From the NCBI GenBank assembly GCA_018389105.1, contig JACATO010001097.1:124001-188000 (forward strand): a stretch of DNA of 64,000 bases, in the 5' to 3' direction. Positions 11,801 through 24,700 of the stretch are shown piece by piece; the first letter of the stretch is position 1; each line of letters starts with the position of its first letter. The stretch is from Nautilus pompilius (lineage: Eukaryota; Mollusca; Cephalopoda; Nautilida; Nautilidae). The notes under the pieces were generated by a model that saw only the letters and a program-made list of their open reading frames with translations, was not told the origin of the DNA and ran no database searches. The position numbers and the translations under genes are program-made.

Positions 11801-14800
11801 CTCTTGGCTTGAAGATGGGCAACCTTCCAAGATGGCAAATTAACGAAAATGTTATCATTTCTACTTGGTTCTCTCCTTTTAATAATTTTAATTAACTTTG
11901 ATTTTATTGTTATATATTCACCAAATTGTGTTAAATCTCTGTGGTGAATGCTGAGTATGGCAACTTCGAGCAAAAACAAACTTTAATGTGTTTACTCGTT
12001 TAAAAAGAAAAACAAAAATGGGTGCATATTTGACTTAATTCGCCATCTTTACTTTTCCTTACCTCCATTTTCTATATTTTGGCCAATGGTGTAGAATCGG
12101 ATAATTTTATAAAGATGCTGAATCACAATAAATGTTGCTTGTGATACACAATGCAAACACTGCAGTCATCTTAACCTTTTTTTTTGACATCACCAAATAA
12201 GGTCAATTAACTGCAATGGTAAATAAACCATTACTATTTAATTAAACTCTATAGCATTGATGATAATTTTTAAAATTCAGGTTTGTTTTTTTTAATAAAA
12301 GTTGAGTTTATCTATTAACTTGTTTGACCCTATTTTGATAACAGACCCTGCGCTCTGCAGCACAGTGAGGACAATGAACAAAAGATCCTTTGTTCAATTG
12401 GCTGAAATTGTTTTGTTCAGGTAATCAGGATTTTGTTATAAAATTAAGGGGAATTTACTTGCATTTATTACGTTTCCGAAAGCTGAGCTGACAGAATGCT
12501 GGTTTTACCTAAGACAAATTCCGAGCATGAGTTTAAACTGTCACCTCTTGTGTGATGGACAGGCAGCTTTATGCATACAAGTGAAAGATTCAAGCCCAGC
12601 CCATACAAATAGGGTCTTAAAAACTGATATAACCTAGAAATAGAAGGCTGAAGTATATCTAAAGTTGTTGTCATTCAAAGTTTGTGAATATTGGGGCTAT
12701 ACTTCTGGTACTAGGTATTATTCATATTCCGGGAGCAAGCTAGGCAGGTTGCACAATCATCCTTTTTTTTAAAAGATAGGAAGATAGATGACGCTGTTCA
12801 ACATCGAGAGGGCAGATAATCAGGATTCGATTCTACTGTTTTAGTTTGATTTATTCGGGGTTAGCACAATCGCAGACCACACACTTAGAAATAATGCACC
12901 TGAGTCACCCACATTTGGGGCGATAGCAAGGGTCAACCAATCCAAAGTGCAATGGAAAAGTCTCCCTGGAGTTGTCTGATTTGGACAAGAATATCCAGAA
13001 GCCAGAGGCAAAACTCATTGTTTAGCTGACTACAGTGTGTGCAGTAATGAACTTGACTCTGGCCACAAGTTGAGGTGGGAGACTTTCATTAGTCATTTTA
13101 TCCACTTTTGACAAGATATTTCATAGTTTCACGGAGGACATGCCAACCCCACAAACTCATACCAGCCATTTTGAAAATTCAATGTACTTTGTATTTATCT
13201 GAGTTTTTGCATCGATATCTGAACATGGAAGATTTTTATCATGTGGAATTTTGTGCACTATCTGCATGTGAAAATTATTTTAGTACATAATGACTGATTG
13301 TTTTAATCTCTTGGCCTTTTTAGTTAATCTAGTTTATGCAAATCAGTTAGAAAGCATAATTTCATTTTTATATCTTTAATAATATTTAAGTTCTATTTGT
13401 TTTTGTTTTTGAATTGTATAGATTGTTGGATTGCAAATTCTGTTTCAATTTCCAAAAAAGCACACGGTGGACATCTGAATATTTAAAAGAGTCCTGATTA
13501 AGTGTCTTTTGTTCTGAGATGAATAATTCTAAATTAATGTAGAGTCAGGTATCTTGTGTTTGTGGCGAAAATCTGACAACAGCAATAACTCAAAAGATGA
13601 TCAATTAGCCGATTTTTAAATATATATAGGAGAGAATCAGAAACTTAGTAGCCTGGTTAGAACCTACAGCTGTGGTTGAAAGTTTTGCATTGCTCAAAAA
13701 TTGTTCAGTTTTGCTCAGTGAAGTCAAATTAAACCACCTGATTTTGCATAATAATGTTATGTTAATGTATTAAAATGCACTACGCTTTGTCGTTTTCCAC
13801 ACATGACCAAAATTTACAAATTTCAACAATTTGAAATCTTCCAAGAGAATACATGATTACTGAAAAGACCTTGTGAATCATGATGGCAAGTGGGACTCAA
13901 TTAGACATTATAGGTCTTATGAATGTAGGTTTGAAGACTGATTTTGTTATTGCAGATCTAGAGAGATGTAAAACTTGTGGCTGTACAGTTGTTCTTAACT
14001 ATATAGTGTTTATATACTGACAACAATAAGATATAAATAAAGTTATGGTTTCTTAGTTTTGATAACCAAAATAACTAATGAACTTGAGTATTGATATACT
14101 GATTTCCATCATGGCTTTTATCTTACTGCACTGCCAACATTAAAAAAATTCCTAACCAACAGAGAAAAGATTTGTTCAAGCCACATGGACATTTCTAAAT
14201 GAATGATGGCAGCAGGGAAAGGGAGTTGAAGAACAGGTTTGTTAGCTAGTTCTAGTAGTGTAATGGGAAAAGAACCAAGGTAATGTTCAGGTCCATGGCA
14301 CAACCCCAGGATCACGAGCCAACAGTATGAGTGGCGAGAGAACAAATGTCAGCAGTGTTTATTGTCTTTGACAGGAGTGAATGCAGAATCACATAGCTAT
14401 CATCTCTACAGCTGGGCTTTTTGGATAATTGTCTTCCTACTGTGGAACCACTAACCTTCATAGCTAGGTTCTGTCTGTACTGACCTGTCTGGTCTGTGTA
14501 CATGTATCCATCTCACTATCTATGGACTGTTGGTCTGAAAATAGCGCTTCACTTACGCTTGTTTTTTCCGTTTAAACTTCAGTATCTATTATTGAGGGTG
14601 ATGGGAATGAACAAGACAGCAAGTATCCTAGTAACGGATGAAGGATACTGCACAGCTGTAGTTATTTACAAAGGGAGCATGAAGTCTTTAAATCATCTTG
14701 TAATATTTAATATTCAAGGCTGTGAAGTTTAATTTAATTTTTTTTTTGCCAAGCACTTAGATTCATTGCTTCCAGATTTGGGAGAAACTCCTTTCAGATT

Positions 14801-16386
14801 GTCAGCATTCCTAACAAGATGACCACACCAAGTCTGGACAGCATGCCATAAAGAGTAACCTTGCATAAGATTTGCAAGGTTTTCAGTGCGTCAGTGAGCC
14901 CGGAAGTACGACGAGAGCGCAAAGACAGTAAATAGGTACATCACATCAGCAGGAGAGGAGCTTTGTTGTTATGGTGAGCACTGAAACTTCATAATGAGGT
15001 ACTGCATCAATTTTCTTCCTCTCATTTTTTTTTAAAGCACGATGACAGCTATTAAACATGTGTGAATATTTAAAGGGACAAGCGTGGAAAATGTTTGAGA
15101 AAGAGATCTCTCTGTGTTATGAATTAACAGAAAAACGGGACCATGTTATGACAGATTTTTTGGGTCAGATGCATTTAATGCATAGTTATTTAGAGTTTGG
15201 GAACAAACTGATTAAAGATAAGAACAAATGGAAGATAATATAATTAAAGCTACCAGTAAATAACATATGATAAAGCATCGAAATAGCTTCTTTTTTTTTT
15301 TTTTTGTTTTCCCCGATGCATTATTACAATGAATCAGGTATTGATACAGAGAGAAACAAGTGAGATAATTGCTGGAAAGTGATGAAATAAAAAAAATTAA
15401 ACGGGTAGTGGTAGGGGAGGCTAACAAGTATACTGTAATAGCGAAACATTTATGGTTCCCCTTCATTTGTTCACAAGATCTACCAATGTGGTCTCTGGCT
15501 AATTGAGTTTGTTCTTCATGCATGTAAACACATCAGTCTTGTGCGCTTTTCCTGTCTGCTGCACAAAAACACTCATAATTGAAAAGGCTTCTCTTTAATG
15601 TAGTAGAAGGAAAGCAAAAGTACATGTAACTTGCATAAGATGAAGACTGATCAACTGTGGCCTAGCAGGTGGTTGGCTGTCTTAATGTTTATCTGGCTGC
15701 TAAACTACAATCTGCTTTCCTTTGCATCTCAGTTTTGATTCTCTCCCCTTTTCGTTTTTACCTTTTTTTCTGTGTAACTGCTTTAATATATATAATTATG
15801 TTATGAACAACAGTAATTATCTGCCATAAAGTGGTTCTACTCGGCAAAGGTCTGTCTTTAAATTCTCCCTACTCACCCTTTTAAAGACTGGTCTTTGATC
15901 TCTGTTTTCCACCGATATGCAAACTGTGTTAAGCATTTGAATACACTGAATGATAAAAAAAAATATTACACCTACCAACTTCAGGTATTTAGGAGAAGGC
16001 CTAATGTAGGTTTAAAAAGGAAATTAGTGGTTTTAAGTGTGTGGACAAGGTACAAATGTCTTTTTGGCTATCTAAGGTTACTGATAGTGAGAATTCCTAT
16101 TATAGATTTGCTAAGAATCAGTCATGATTAAAATGAGTGGAAAAAAATTACTGCCATCTGTTATGATATCAGAGAAGAAGAGAGCTTTCACAAGAAAATA
16201 CTGCATTGTAAAGATGCACAAAATGCTTTGGTCTTCTGTGGTGGAAGATCAGACCTGAAGATAACACAAACTGAAAACAAAACGCTTATGTATTTCTAGT
16301 ACATAGCTGCTTCAATTCCAGTAATATGGTAGTGTTATACATCAGGTAAAAATGGGGTATTTCATGTATTGCTATTGAAAATTGTG
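8850..16386. other. Non-coding stretch upstream of the GLIS2-like exons
   Basis: About 7.5 kb of AT-rich DNA. The only item I can point to is a tRNA-like SINE fragment near 11265-11335. I see no exon with matching splice sites and no DNA-transposon termini. It may be 5' flank or a long first intron of the GLIS2-like gene. Confidence 0.35.
11265..11335 (-). repeat. Possible tRNA-derived SINE fragment
   Basis: On the minus strand TAGCTCAGCAGATAGAGC reads as a good tRNA A box and D arm (GCTC...GAGC). It is followed about 35 bases later by a weak B-box-like GGACCTGATCGG. The anticodon and T arms do not pair well, so this is a decayed SINE head or tRNA pseudogene rather than a working tRNA. Confidence 0.35.
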
Positions 16387-16995
16387 TATCATGTCTCCAA
16401 TTAAGAGGTGCTCATATCACATTGATTTTGCAATGGAATGGTAAATATGGTAAGAAAATTTTTTTTTCCCACTCATTTGCTTATCTTCCAGTAATTTGAC
16501 AAAATATGCCTGATAAGGATTTTATGTTGTTCTATGTTGTAATAAAAGTTAATTTCCAATCCTTTGGCCTTGTATCACTAATCTATAAATAATCGAGCTG
16601 TTTGTCCAATCATATACTCACAATGAACATCTAGGAAAGTTGCGTTACATTTGGCAGCATGCTAGGTTGCAGCATCAATATGGCGTCAATGTTATTTATT
16701 ATACGTCTTAAGAAGATCTAATCCCGATTGAGAAAGTGCAGCTTCTTCCAGTCCTGGGAAAGAATCAAAAGAACCGACATCATCCTAATAGATGGTTGTC
16801 ATAAGTTTCCTGGCTTTTCCAAGATGAATCTAGTGGTACAACAATATGCAGGGCTTGATGCAAATGAAATGGTTGCCATACAAATTTTGCCAAGTTTGGG
16901 TCATCCAAATTCCAGCAGTTAGCCCCTGGTTCGGCTCAAGGAATCTAGAAGGATCATTTCACTTGTTCAAAACCACTGGAAGTCCAGAAAAAACA
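16387..16995 (+). repeat. Diverged ~600-bp repeat, copy 2
   Basis: Direct-orientation homologue of 571-1200, about 15.8 kb away. It has the shared landmarks described for copy 1. No terminal inverted repeat, poly-A tail or target duplication is apparent at either copy, so its class is unknown. Confidence 0.75.
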
Positions 16996-19900
16996 TCGTA
17001 GCCATTTCAGACAAGGAAAATGAGAGGGCAGTGACTGAAATTCTTTTGATATAGTAGAATTCTGCAGTAAATAGGAGCTGGCTTATGCAAGGTTCCTTTT
17101 GTGCAGAGCTTGGTAAATATAATTAGCTGAAAAAAATGTGCTTATTCGTATGTAGTTGAAGATCATGCCAAACTAAAAATGGAATGGTCATGAATGTCGT
17201 ACCATTTTAAGTCCTCTGCTCCAATTTGAAAAGAGTATGAAAACTCTTGGATATCAGAAGGGGGGTTAGGTGCTGGCATCATAAGCGTTAGCTGTCTAGA
17301 CAGGAAATTGAGGAATTTACTTGGATTAGTTTATAGCAACTTATAAATCCCTAGCTGGAAGGCACTGTTGTAAGTACTCTTGAAAGCAGCTGGCAGTTTT
17401 CATTTGAAAAGAGTCGGTCTTTTTTATGATGATAAATGGAGCCAATCCATGTTTCTTTGATACATTGGCCATAACAACTGTGGGCTGCTTGCTTTATTAA
17501 ATAGCCATGATGGAACAGTTCTGAAAGGATGGTCAGACTTGGCGATCAGTAAATCGAAGACATCAAAATGAACTCTTTTTATTTAATTTTATCTACTGGT
17601 ATACTACAAAACAAGGAACTGGACATTTCCATTATGTAAACTAAACCAACTAATGAAGCCATGTTTTTTTTATTTTTATTTCCCTGTCCACATTCACACG
17701 ATGCACTTCTTTTTCTTTGTTATCATAACAAAGTGGATAATTTATGAAAAGCAGATAAAAGATAATTCTGAAACAAACCATAATGGAAATTTGTGTATGT
17801 TGGAATCAGAACTTCAAAATGTCTAAGACAGTGCATAATAGACTATGTAAGAAGCAGATGAAAGTAGTATATGTAGTTACAATGAATGAACTCACACCTA
17901 ACTACAAATGCAGATAGCAAGAACAAGATCAGTTATAATGATGATGCTACCTTTTTTGTTTTATTATGTGCGATATTTGGATGGAAATATCCAAACTCCA
18001 GGTAGACAGCAGTTTGTTACTGCTTCATTCTTACGATCTTTAGATTTCGGTTGCTAAATGTAGCCAATCATTTACATTTCTCATGATTCCATATTCCGAA
18101 GACGGTGGGTTTCTGAGGAGCTTCATTTACTATAGCATCACAGCTTGTACTTAGTCCCATCCACCATTTGCTAGTCGATACTAACTCCGTAACCAGAATC
18201 GTTGATCTCTACTTTCATTTACTTCTGTTTTCAGCACAATCAAAAATGGTTAAACACATTAAGAAATAAAGTGGTGATGCAGCTTTCCATCTGTGTTTCT
18301 TGTTGATTGACATTACATAGATAAATGGACACCTGGTTTTAAATATTACAAGTCAATTCCTGTTCTTTTCACTGCTGTTAGTCCGATTAGAAAGAAGACT
18401 TATTGGTTTATTAAATATTTAAAACATTTTTCATCTGATCTTGCCATGGAATTAATGGATAATGCAGATCAGTTTATTCACCTGCATATTCATTTTTAAA
18501 ATGTTAGATTATTTTCAGAAATGGTTGCTCTTTTCACACCCAGACACCTGTTGTTGACTAATCCCTTGTGGTACCCTCAGCTGTAACATAGCAATTGAAA
18601 GCAACAGGGAATTTTTCTTCTTCTTCTTTTCACCACCATCTTTGCCCCGTAATGTGACCAGAGTGCAAATGTCTCTGATTTCCGATTGATTCTGAAAATA
18701 GAAAGTGTACTGCATGCACAAGTAGGACACTATTTGAATTCATTTGGGTGGATGTCTGATTACAATCGTCTCACCTGGAAATATTCTAGTAAATCCCAGC
18801 TGAACCCTCTGGGTTAATTATCGGTATTCTTTCTTAAATAAGTACCCTCTCTCCCACGCACATGCAAAATGCATTCAGGGTGTGGTTGGCTGAGATCAGA
18901 TAATTGTGCATTTTTTTTTTTTTAACAGGAGCATTAGACGCCATTTTCTGCTGAAGTACCACTACAGCATCACTTGCCACATGGCACGTGATGCTCATTT
19001 ATGATGACAGTGACTTGCGCGTGGGCAAAGACAAGACAACAAAACAGGGAGTCCCCCCCCTGTATTTCTGATGGAAAACACTTACTTGAGGTCATCAAGA
19101 TTTGTGGAGACTGGCATTTGCACATTTTCTCTGTAGAGTGTCTTGTTATTTTAACAGCAAGTGTATTAAGCATTTGGAAATAAGGTTTTGTAGCCAGCAG
19201 AGGGGATCATGCAAAATTTTGCCAGATACATTTGTTAGAAACCAAAGGGGCCCCCTCCATTTTTTTTTTTTGAAGTATACATGTATAAACTGTAAAATCT
19301 TTCAGCTCTTTAACTTGCATGTTGACCCTAAACATGTGGCTTAAATAAGACTGGGTAAGCCTGGAACGGGTTGACGTTTAGAACATACATATGAAGTTGC
19401 ACTTGCCTTGAATGATTAGGGACTGTAAAATACATTTTGCCCTTGACCCCTTGCTTTTGAGTTATTGATAGTAGAACAATGGCTGCATACTGCTATGGAC
19501 TCACTATTACTCTGCCTTTTTGTTGACCAGTTTTATGAGCTGACCTGTTAGCCTGAAATCACTGCCTTATCGTTGTCGCATCAATTAGTCATACCCAGCA
19601 TTTTATAGTCATTCATTCATTTTGTTTGTTTGTTTGTTCTGTTCTGACTTTGAAAGGTTAGCTGATCTTCAAATAATAGCCCCCTCAGCTTTCACCAACC
19701 CAAACCAACCCCACCCCACCTTTTCCCCTTATTTACAGGGTGGAACAAAAGCATTTTTTATCATTTTATATTGCACTAGAGACCTGCACCATCCCACCCT
19801 TGATTTCATCTGAATGCCCCCAGTATTACTCATTTACATTATTTTTCTTTTTAATACCAGCACTGGGAGCCATTCTATTTGCAAATGTTGGTTTCATTTT

Positions 19901-21658
19901 GGGTCATTGTCTTCAGCACCCGTCACGTTTCATTGTGAAGTTCTCAAAGAAGTGGTAGTAGCACGGCTCTTTGGCCTGCCCAACTCTAAGATGCAAAGGG
20001 AGGCAATTCATTGAAAAATTTCAGCTGTGACTGCAGTAGGTGGTGTGGGTGGCGGAATTAAAGCCCTCTTGTCTCTGAATGTAACAAAAATTAATCTAGT
20101 AATAACATAGCACCGAACTCTGCCGTTTCATCCAGTGATATTTGTGCTGTGCACATGATGGAAATTATTCGGTATTAGTTGTCTATCCAAATGTTTTCCC
20201 ATCTTGCTTTCTTTTGTCACGTTTTCAGTTTAAATCAACACAATTTTAAATTCAAAAGTTTACTAGTAATTAACAGCAACCCCCCTTCCATGTCTCAAAT
20301 TAAGTTTACCTGGTAATGCATTCTCTTCGATCTGAGCTCACTCGTGGGGACACGGAAGTCCCAATAATGGTGAAAAATTATAGTGAAACTCGTTTGTTTA
20401 TACTCAGCACGTCTGTGTTTGAGATGTGCGGCAAGGGGGTGATGTTGCCCAGTTACTTTCACCATGAAAACAGCGCAGCATGGCTGGGGTGGAGAACATT
20501 TTGTTGGTGACCTAGACATTTGACCATCAGGGGCATCGCTGCTCCAGGCCACATGGGCGGGTGTTTGTATACTGTACAAAACAAAGAGCTTTTTTATATT
20601 TATTCTCTAGCCATAAGTTCTCACCAAAAAAAAAAAAAACATCCTTTTGTCTTTTTACCATCTTGTCTTGCTACATCTTCCTTTTACGTACTACCAGAGG
20701 CTATGAGACGTCTGAAAGGTTTCTCTGAGGAGTGGATTTATTATTTTGGCCTGGAGTGAAGTTTGAAATGAGGAATTCCCAAAGCTGAAGAGAGTATGAC
20801 TGTTGCAAGTGTACATAGGATACGAATTCTTGATAACAACTCATCAAAGCAACAGGAACAACAAATTTCTTTAATAATAATGCTGTTATGTTTTCAAATA
20901 TAAATGTGCACTCTTATATTAAAGTTTACAGGGAGTTATTGTAACTTTTTATAAAGCTCTGTAGTTTCAAAACACTTATCTACTGCAGTTTTAAAAAGAA
21001 TCCACTTCCTCTGTGATGAAAATTCAAAATGATACTCACCTTCTTGCTGTTAAGAATCTCAGGAAAAGTTAATGAGGTCATTTAGTAACTTACGATACAT
21101 AATGTTGGCCAGCTCATTTAAAGTACATAGGACAAGGAATTTCGCAGTATATCTTTAAACAGCTAAACATTTCTTTTTCTTAAATCTGTTATTTTGTGCA
21201 CTCAAGCAAAAGATTGCCTCTGCTGAGGTTGTGGGTGTGTGGAACTGTGACAAGTTTCTGTGTTGAGAAGCAAGCAGTCATTCCCACAATGCAACACTGT
21301 GGACATGTAATGCTGTTCTTTCTGGCAGAGCTCTGTGAAAAGTTTACCACAGAAACACATGCTAGAGTTGCTGGTGCATGCTGGTCCTGAATGCCAGCCA
21401 TGTAATAATGTTTGCAGTCAGAAAATTAGAAAGGTTTGTGCTGCCCACAGTTAATTAGTTATTTTAGGTTTTGTTTGTTTGTTTTGTGTGTGTGTCTGGC
21501 AGAATGTTTTTTTTTTATAGCACTGCATTTTGGGAATATTTGCTTAATCATCAGTAGAGATAATCTTGCTTCAGAATTCACACAGCTCTGCATTAATGTT
21601 ATCTCTGAGATATATTCCTGCTGCATGTGATTACGATGACTTCTTTACTTTCTCTCAG
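16996..21658. other. Non-coding stretch before the first GLIS2-like exon
   Basis: AT-rich DNA without a supported exon. I looked for an upstream exon encoding the acidic PLDL-type N terminus expected of GLIS2 and ending in phase 0, and did not find one. Confidence 0.35.
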
Positions 21659-21764
21659 GTCCTGTTGAACGCCTTGAGGAAGAGTGAGAGAGAAGGAAGC
21701 ATGGAAGGTGATGATGATGAAGAGTTAAAACAGAACATCACCTGTGCCAGCTCTGATGGAGAAG
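21659..21764 (+). CDS. GLIS2: GLIS2-like exon A (N-terminal region, acidic)
   Basis: Acceptor TTTCTCTCAG|GTCCTG, donor GAAG|GTATTA; enters in phase 0 and leaves in phase 1. It encodes [16 protein letters not shown] followed by an acidic run DDDEEL. The LRKSERE part resembles the Leu/Arg-rich N terminus of GLIS2. It joins the next exon to give DGEG-VPLNGH. Confidence 0.8.
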
Positions 21765-24700
21765 GTATTACTATCTTCCCACCTTACATCCCTGGTTTTT
21801 TGCTGCGAAAGTAACTTTTATTTACTGTTAGACCAGTAAAATAAAAATGAAATATATAAATAAATATTATTTGTGAGAAATCTTTTAAATTAATTTTCCT
21901 TTTTCTTTGCAATTAGAATTGAATTGTATTTATCACAATCATAATCCAACTCTCTAGGGTTGCAGATCTTTGAAGCGGTTTCTACTGGTGATTTCAAGTG
22001 ATACTTACAGGTGGCGCTGGGCCCAAGAGATTTTTTTTGCTTTTCTGTACCTTAGCAATAACAGATCATTCTTACCAATTTTACAGAAGGGTTTTCCCCA
22101 TGTTGTCAAAGCATGAATGAGTGTTCCTCCCTGTCTGATTTTAGGTTTGCATAGATTTATGTTTCAATAAAGAGTCAGGTAGTGCCTAGAAACCTTAACT
22201 AACGCTTTGTGGAGGTGAGTAGGGGGAATGAGTTCATAAAATATTTATTTCAAAATATGTCTCTCTGTTCTGAGGGCACACAACACAGCGATGGAATTAT
22301 TTTAGAAACTTTACGTAAGAACACGGCCCGCTACAGATACCTCCAAATAGATAGATCTGTCGGAGCAGCACCATTCCTAGCATTGCAGAGGTGCTTTAAA
22401 TAAAAAAAAATGCCAAGCCAAACGATGCAGCTTCTAAGGCTGAAGAGTCATTCCATTAGACATTTGGAGGGGACAGCACATGCCCACACGCAGACGGACA
22501 GCCATAGTTGTGGACCTGCCAATGAAGTATCCCACGTAACAACCAATTTACCGGTGCATCTGTATAAGCGAAGATATTAGCCGTTTTCTGAACACCGCCA
22601 AATACACGTCCGCGGTTGCCTTTTAAAACAGTCCTTAATATTTCCCTACTAATTTTTTTTTTCTTTTTTTGTCTTAAGTCTGTTTTTGTGACAACAATAT
22701 TAATGAAACACACCTTTTTTGGGGGGGGGGATAAGCGTGAATTCGTTCCATAAGGCATCCCAGGTCTGAGCAGTTCTAAGAAGTCTACCCGGGGACTGTA
22801 CATCTTTTATTAGAAAAGTCTCCCCCCCCCCATTTTTTCCCCCTCCCACTCTTAACAAAAATCCATAAACACACTGCAGAAAGTTTACTGAACACCGTCC
22901 TTTATCAAAAGTCTACACATGGTTTGTGTTTGTGACATAGCTACTACAAGTTCAAAGTCGGGACATGCTCGGATTTCAGCCAATACAAAGGTTTAAGGAT
23001 CTTGATCTATAATTAATACTCTTAAATCTTGTTTTGTCAACTGCTGCCGTGTGTGTGTGATTAATACTTTATCCTGTTGATTATGCATCTAATGGGTATT
23101 GATTATGGATGTTCTCCACCCCGTTCTAAATTGAGTGACTAACAGGAAGGGTAGATAATGGATCTAATGGATTTTTTCCCTTGCACAAAACATTTCTTGC
23201 CCATCTGACTATCTAGTTTCCACAAACATAAACATTGTACTTACTGACATAATCAGCTTTATCTCTCATCTTGTTGAGGTGCAAGCCATAACTGCTAAAG
23301 CGGTATCACTGTCCTATGGACTTAGCCAGAACACCCAAACATATTCCACGCATTTTACATAAAGACTGAACTTGTTTCCTTTTCTGGATGAAGAAAGAAT
23401 GCCATGTACTGAAACAGTGAATCTTGGATGAGACTGTTGCTTAACTAGTATTTCTTCTATGTAACTGCTCAGCGTTGTTCACTCTCACATGGACCATGGT
23501 TATGAACTTCACTCGATGTTATGAGCTCTCTTGGAAGTATTATCAGTCATCATGCAGGGGGCAACGTAGAATATGCTCACATTTGCTGGCTCTCACTTAA
23601 CCACACACACAGCTTTCCATGCAAGATACTTTCTTCTATCTTATCATATACAGCCCATTTATACTCAGATACCTTCACCTGCCAACCTATCCAAAACTGT
23701 TTCTTACGTAGATAAGTATTGGCTATGTGTTTATTACAAAAGTTGGTAGGTTAGTTTAAGCTAAAGCTCATTAGTACTGGCTAATCGAACAAATGACTTT
23801 ACATTTCAGCTGTCTTTCCTATCTATCACCGCTATCAGGGTTCGGTCCTGAGATGCTTCCATTTTTGTAGAGTTCAAGTGATTCGAACTGACCTCTAACC
23901 CATGACTTGTTAGTCACTAAGTTTTTGGACCTCATAAATTACCAGCATCCAATCACTTAACCACATGTGATGTGTGCCACTAATATCAAAGAACTTTCCA
24001 GTTTTTATTTATTCCTTTCTGAAAAAAAGGTTTTATAACTTTAATTATGCCACTGTGAAAATAATAGACCAAAGTATGTAGTTTTTCTCCATTATTATGG
24101 TCAGGTGTGTTACTGATTGTATCAGTGAATCTTTCTAAAACCCTTATTTTCTGTAGGCTCCACACACCATTGACTTAAATTTTAACTGTTGGTAGTAGAA
24201 CTGTATCATACCTATCCTATCATGTTTTTAAGGTGTTATCTGTTGTACGTTGTTGCCTACATGGGAGACAACCTTTCTGGAGGAAGTGTAGTGCCGTGGC
24301 CGTCTGCTAGGTGCTGTTGCCAATCTTGCACACTGTAGGACTTGGCACTTTGGTGGAGACATTGTTGTTAAATGATTGGATTCACTAGATTTGTCGATTT
24401 TTAGGGGGCTTGAATAATGCCACTAACCATCAACTACATAGCATCAAGTACTTTCCACAACCAGGTGAGATCATTTACCTGGCTAGATGGCAAAATGTTT
24501 CCACTGAAGCATCGGCTGAGAGACGGTATCTGCCCTGCTCTCCTCCTAGGGGCAGCTTTGCTCAGTGTCATTTACTTACAAAGTAATTTGTTTCTAAAAT
24601 CCCTCAACAGCAAGTGGAAATTAGGCAATGCACTTCCACCGCCCCACTAGGTGTGATATTTTGATGACCTCCACTGGATTTCGAAGCTGGCTTAATCCCT

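Noticed and set aside
12780-12840. tRNA-like B box (GGATTCGATTC) suggesting a SINE
   Set aside because: No convincing A box or arm pairing on the same strand.
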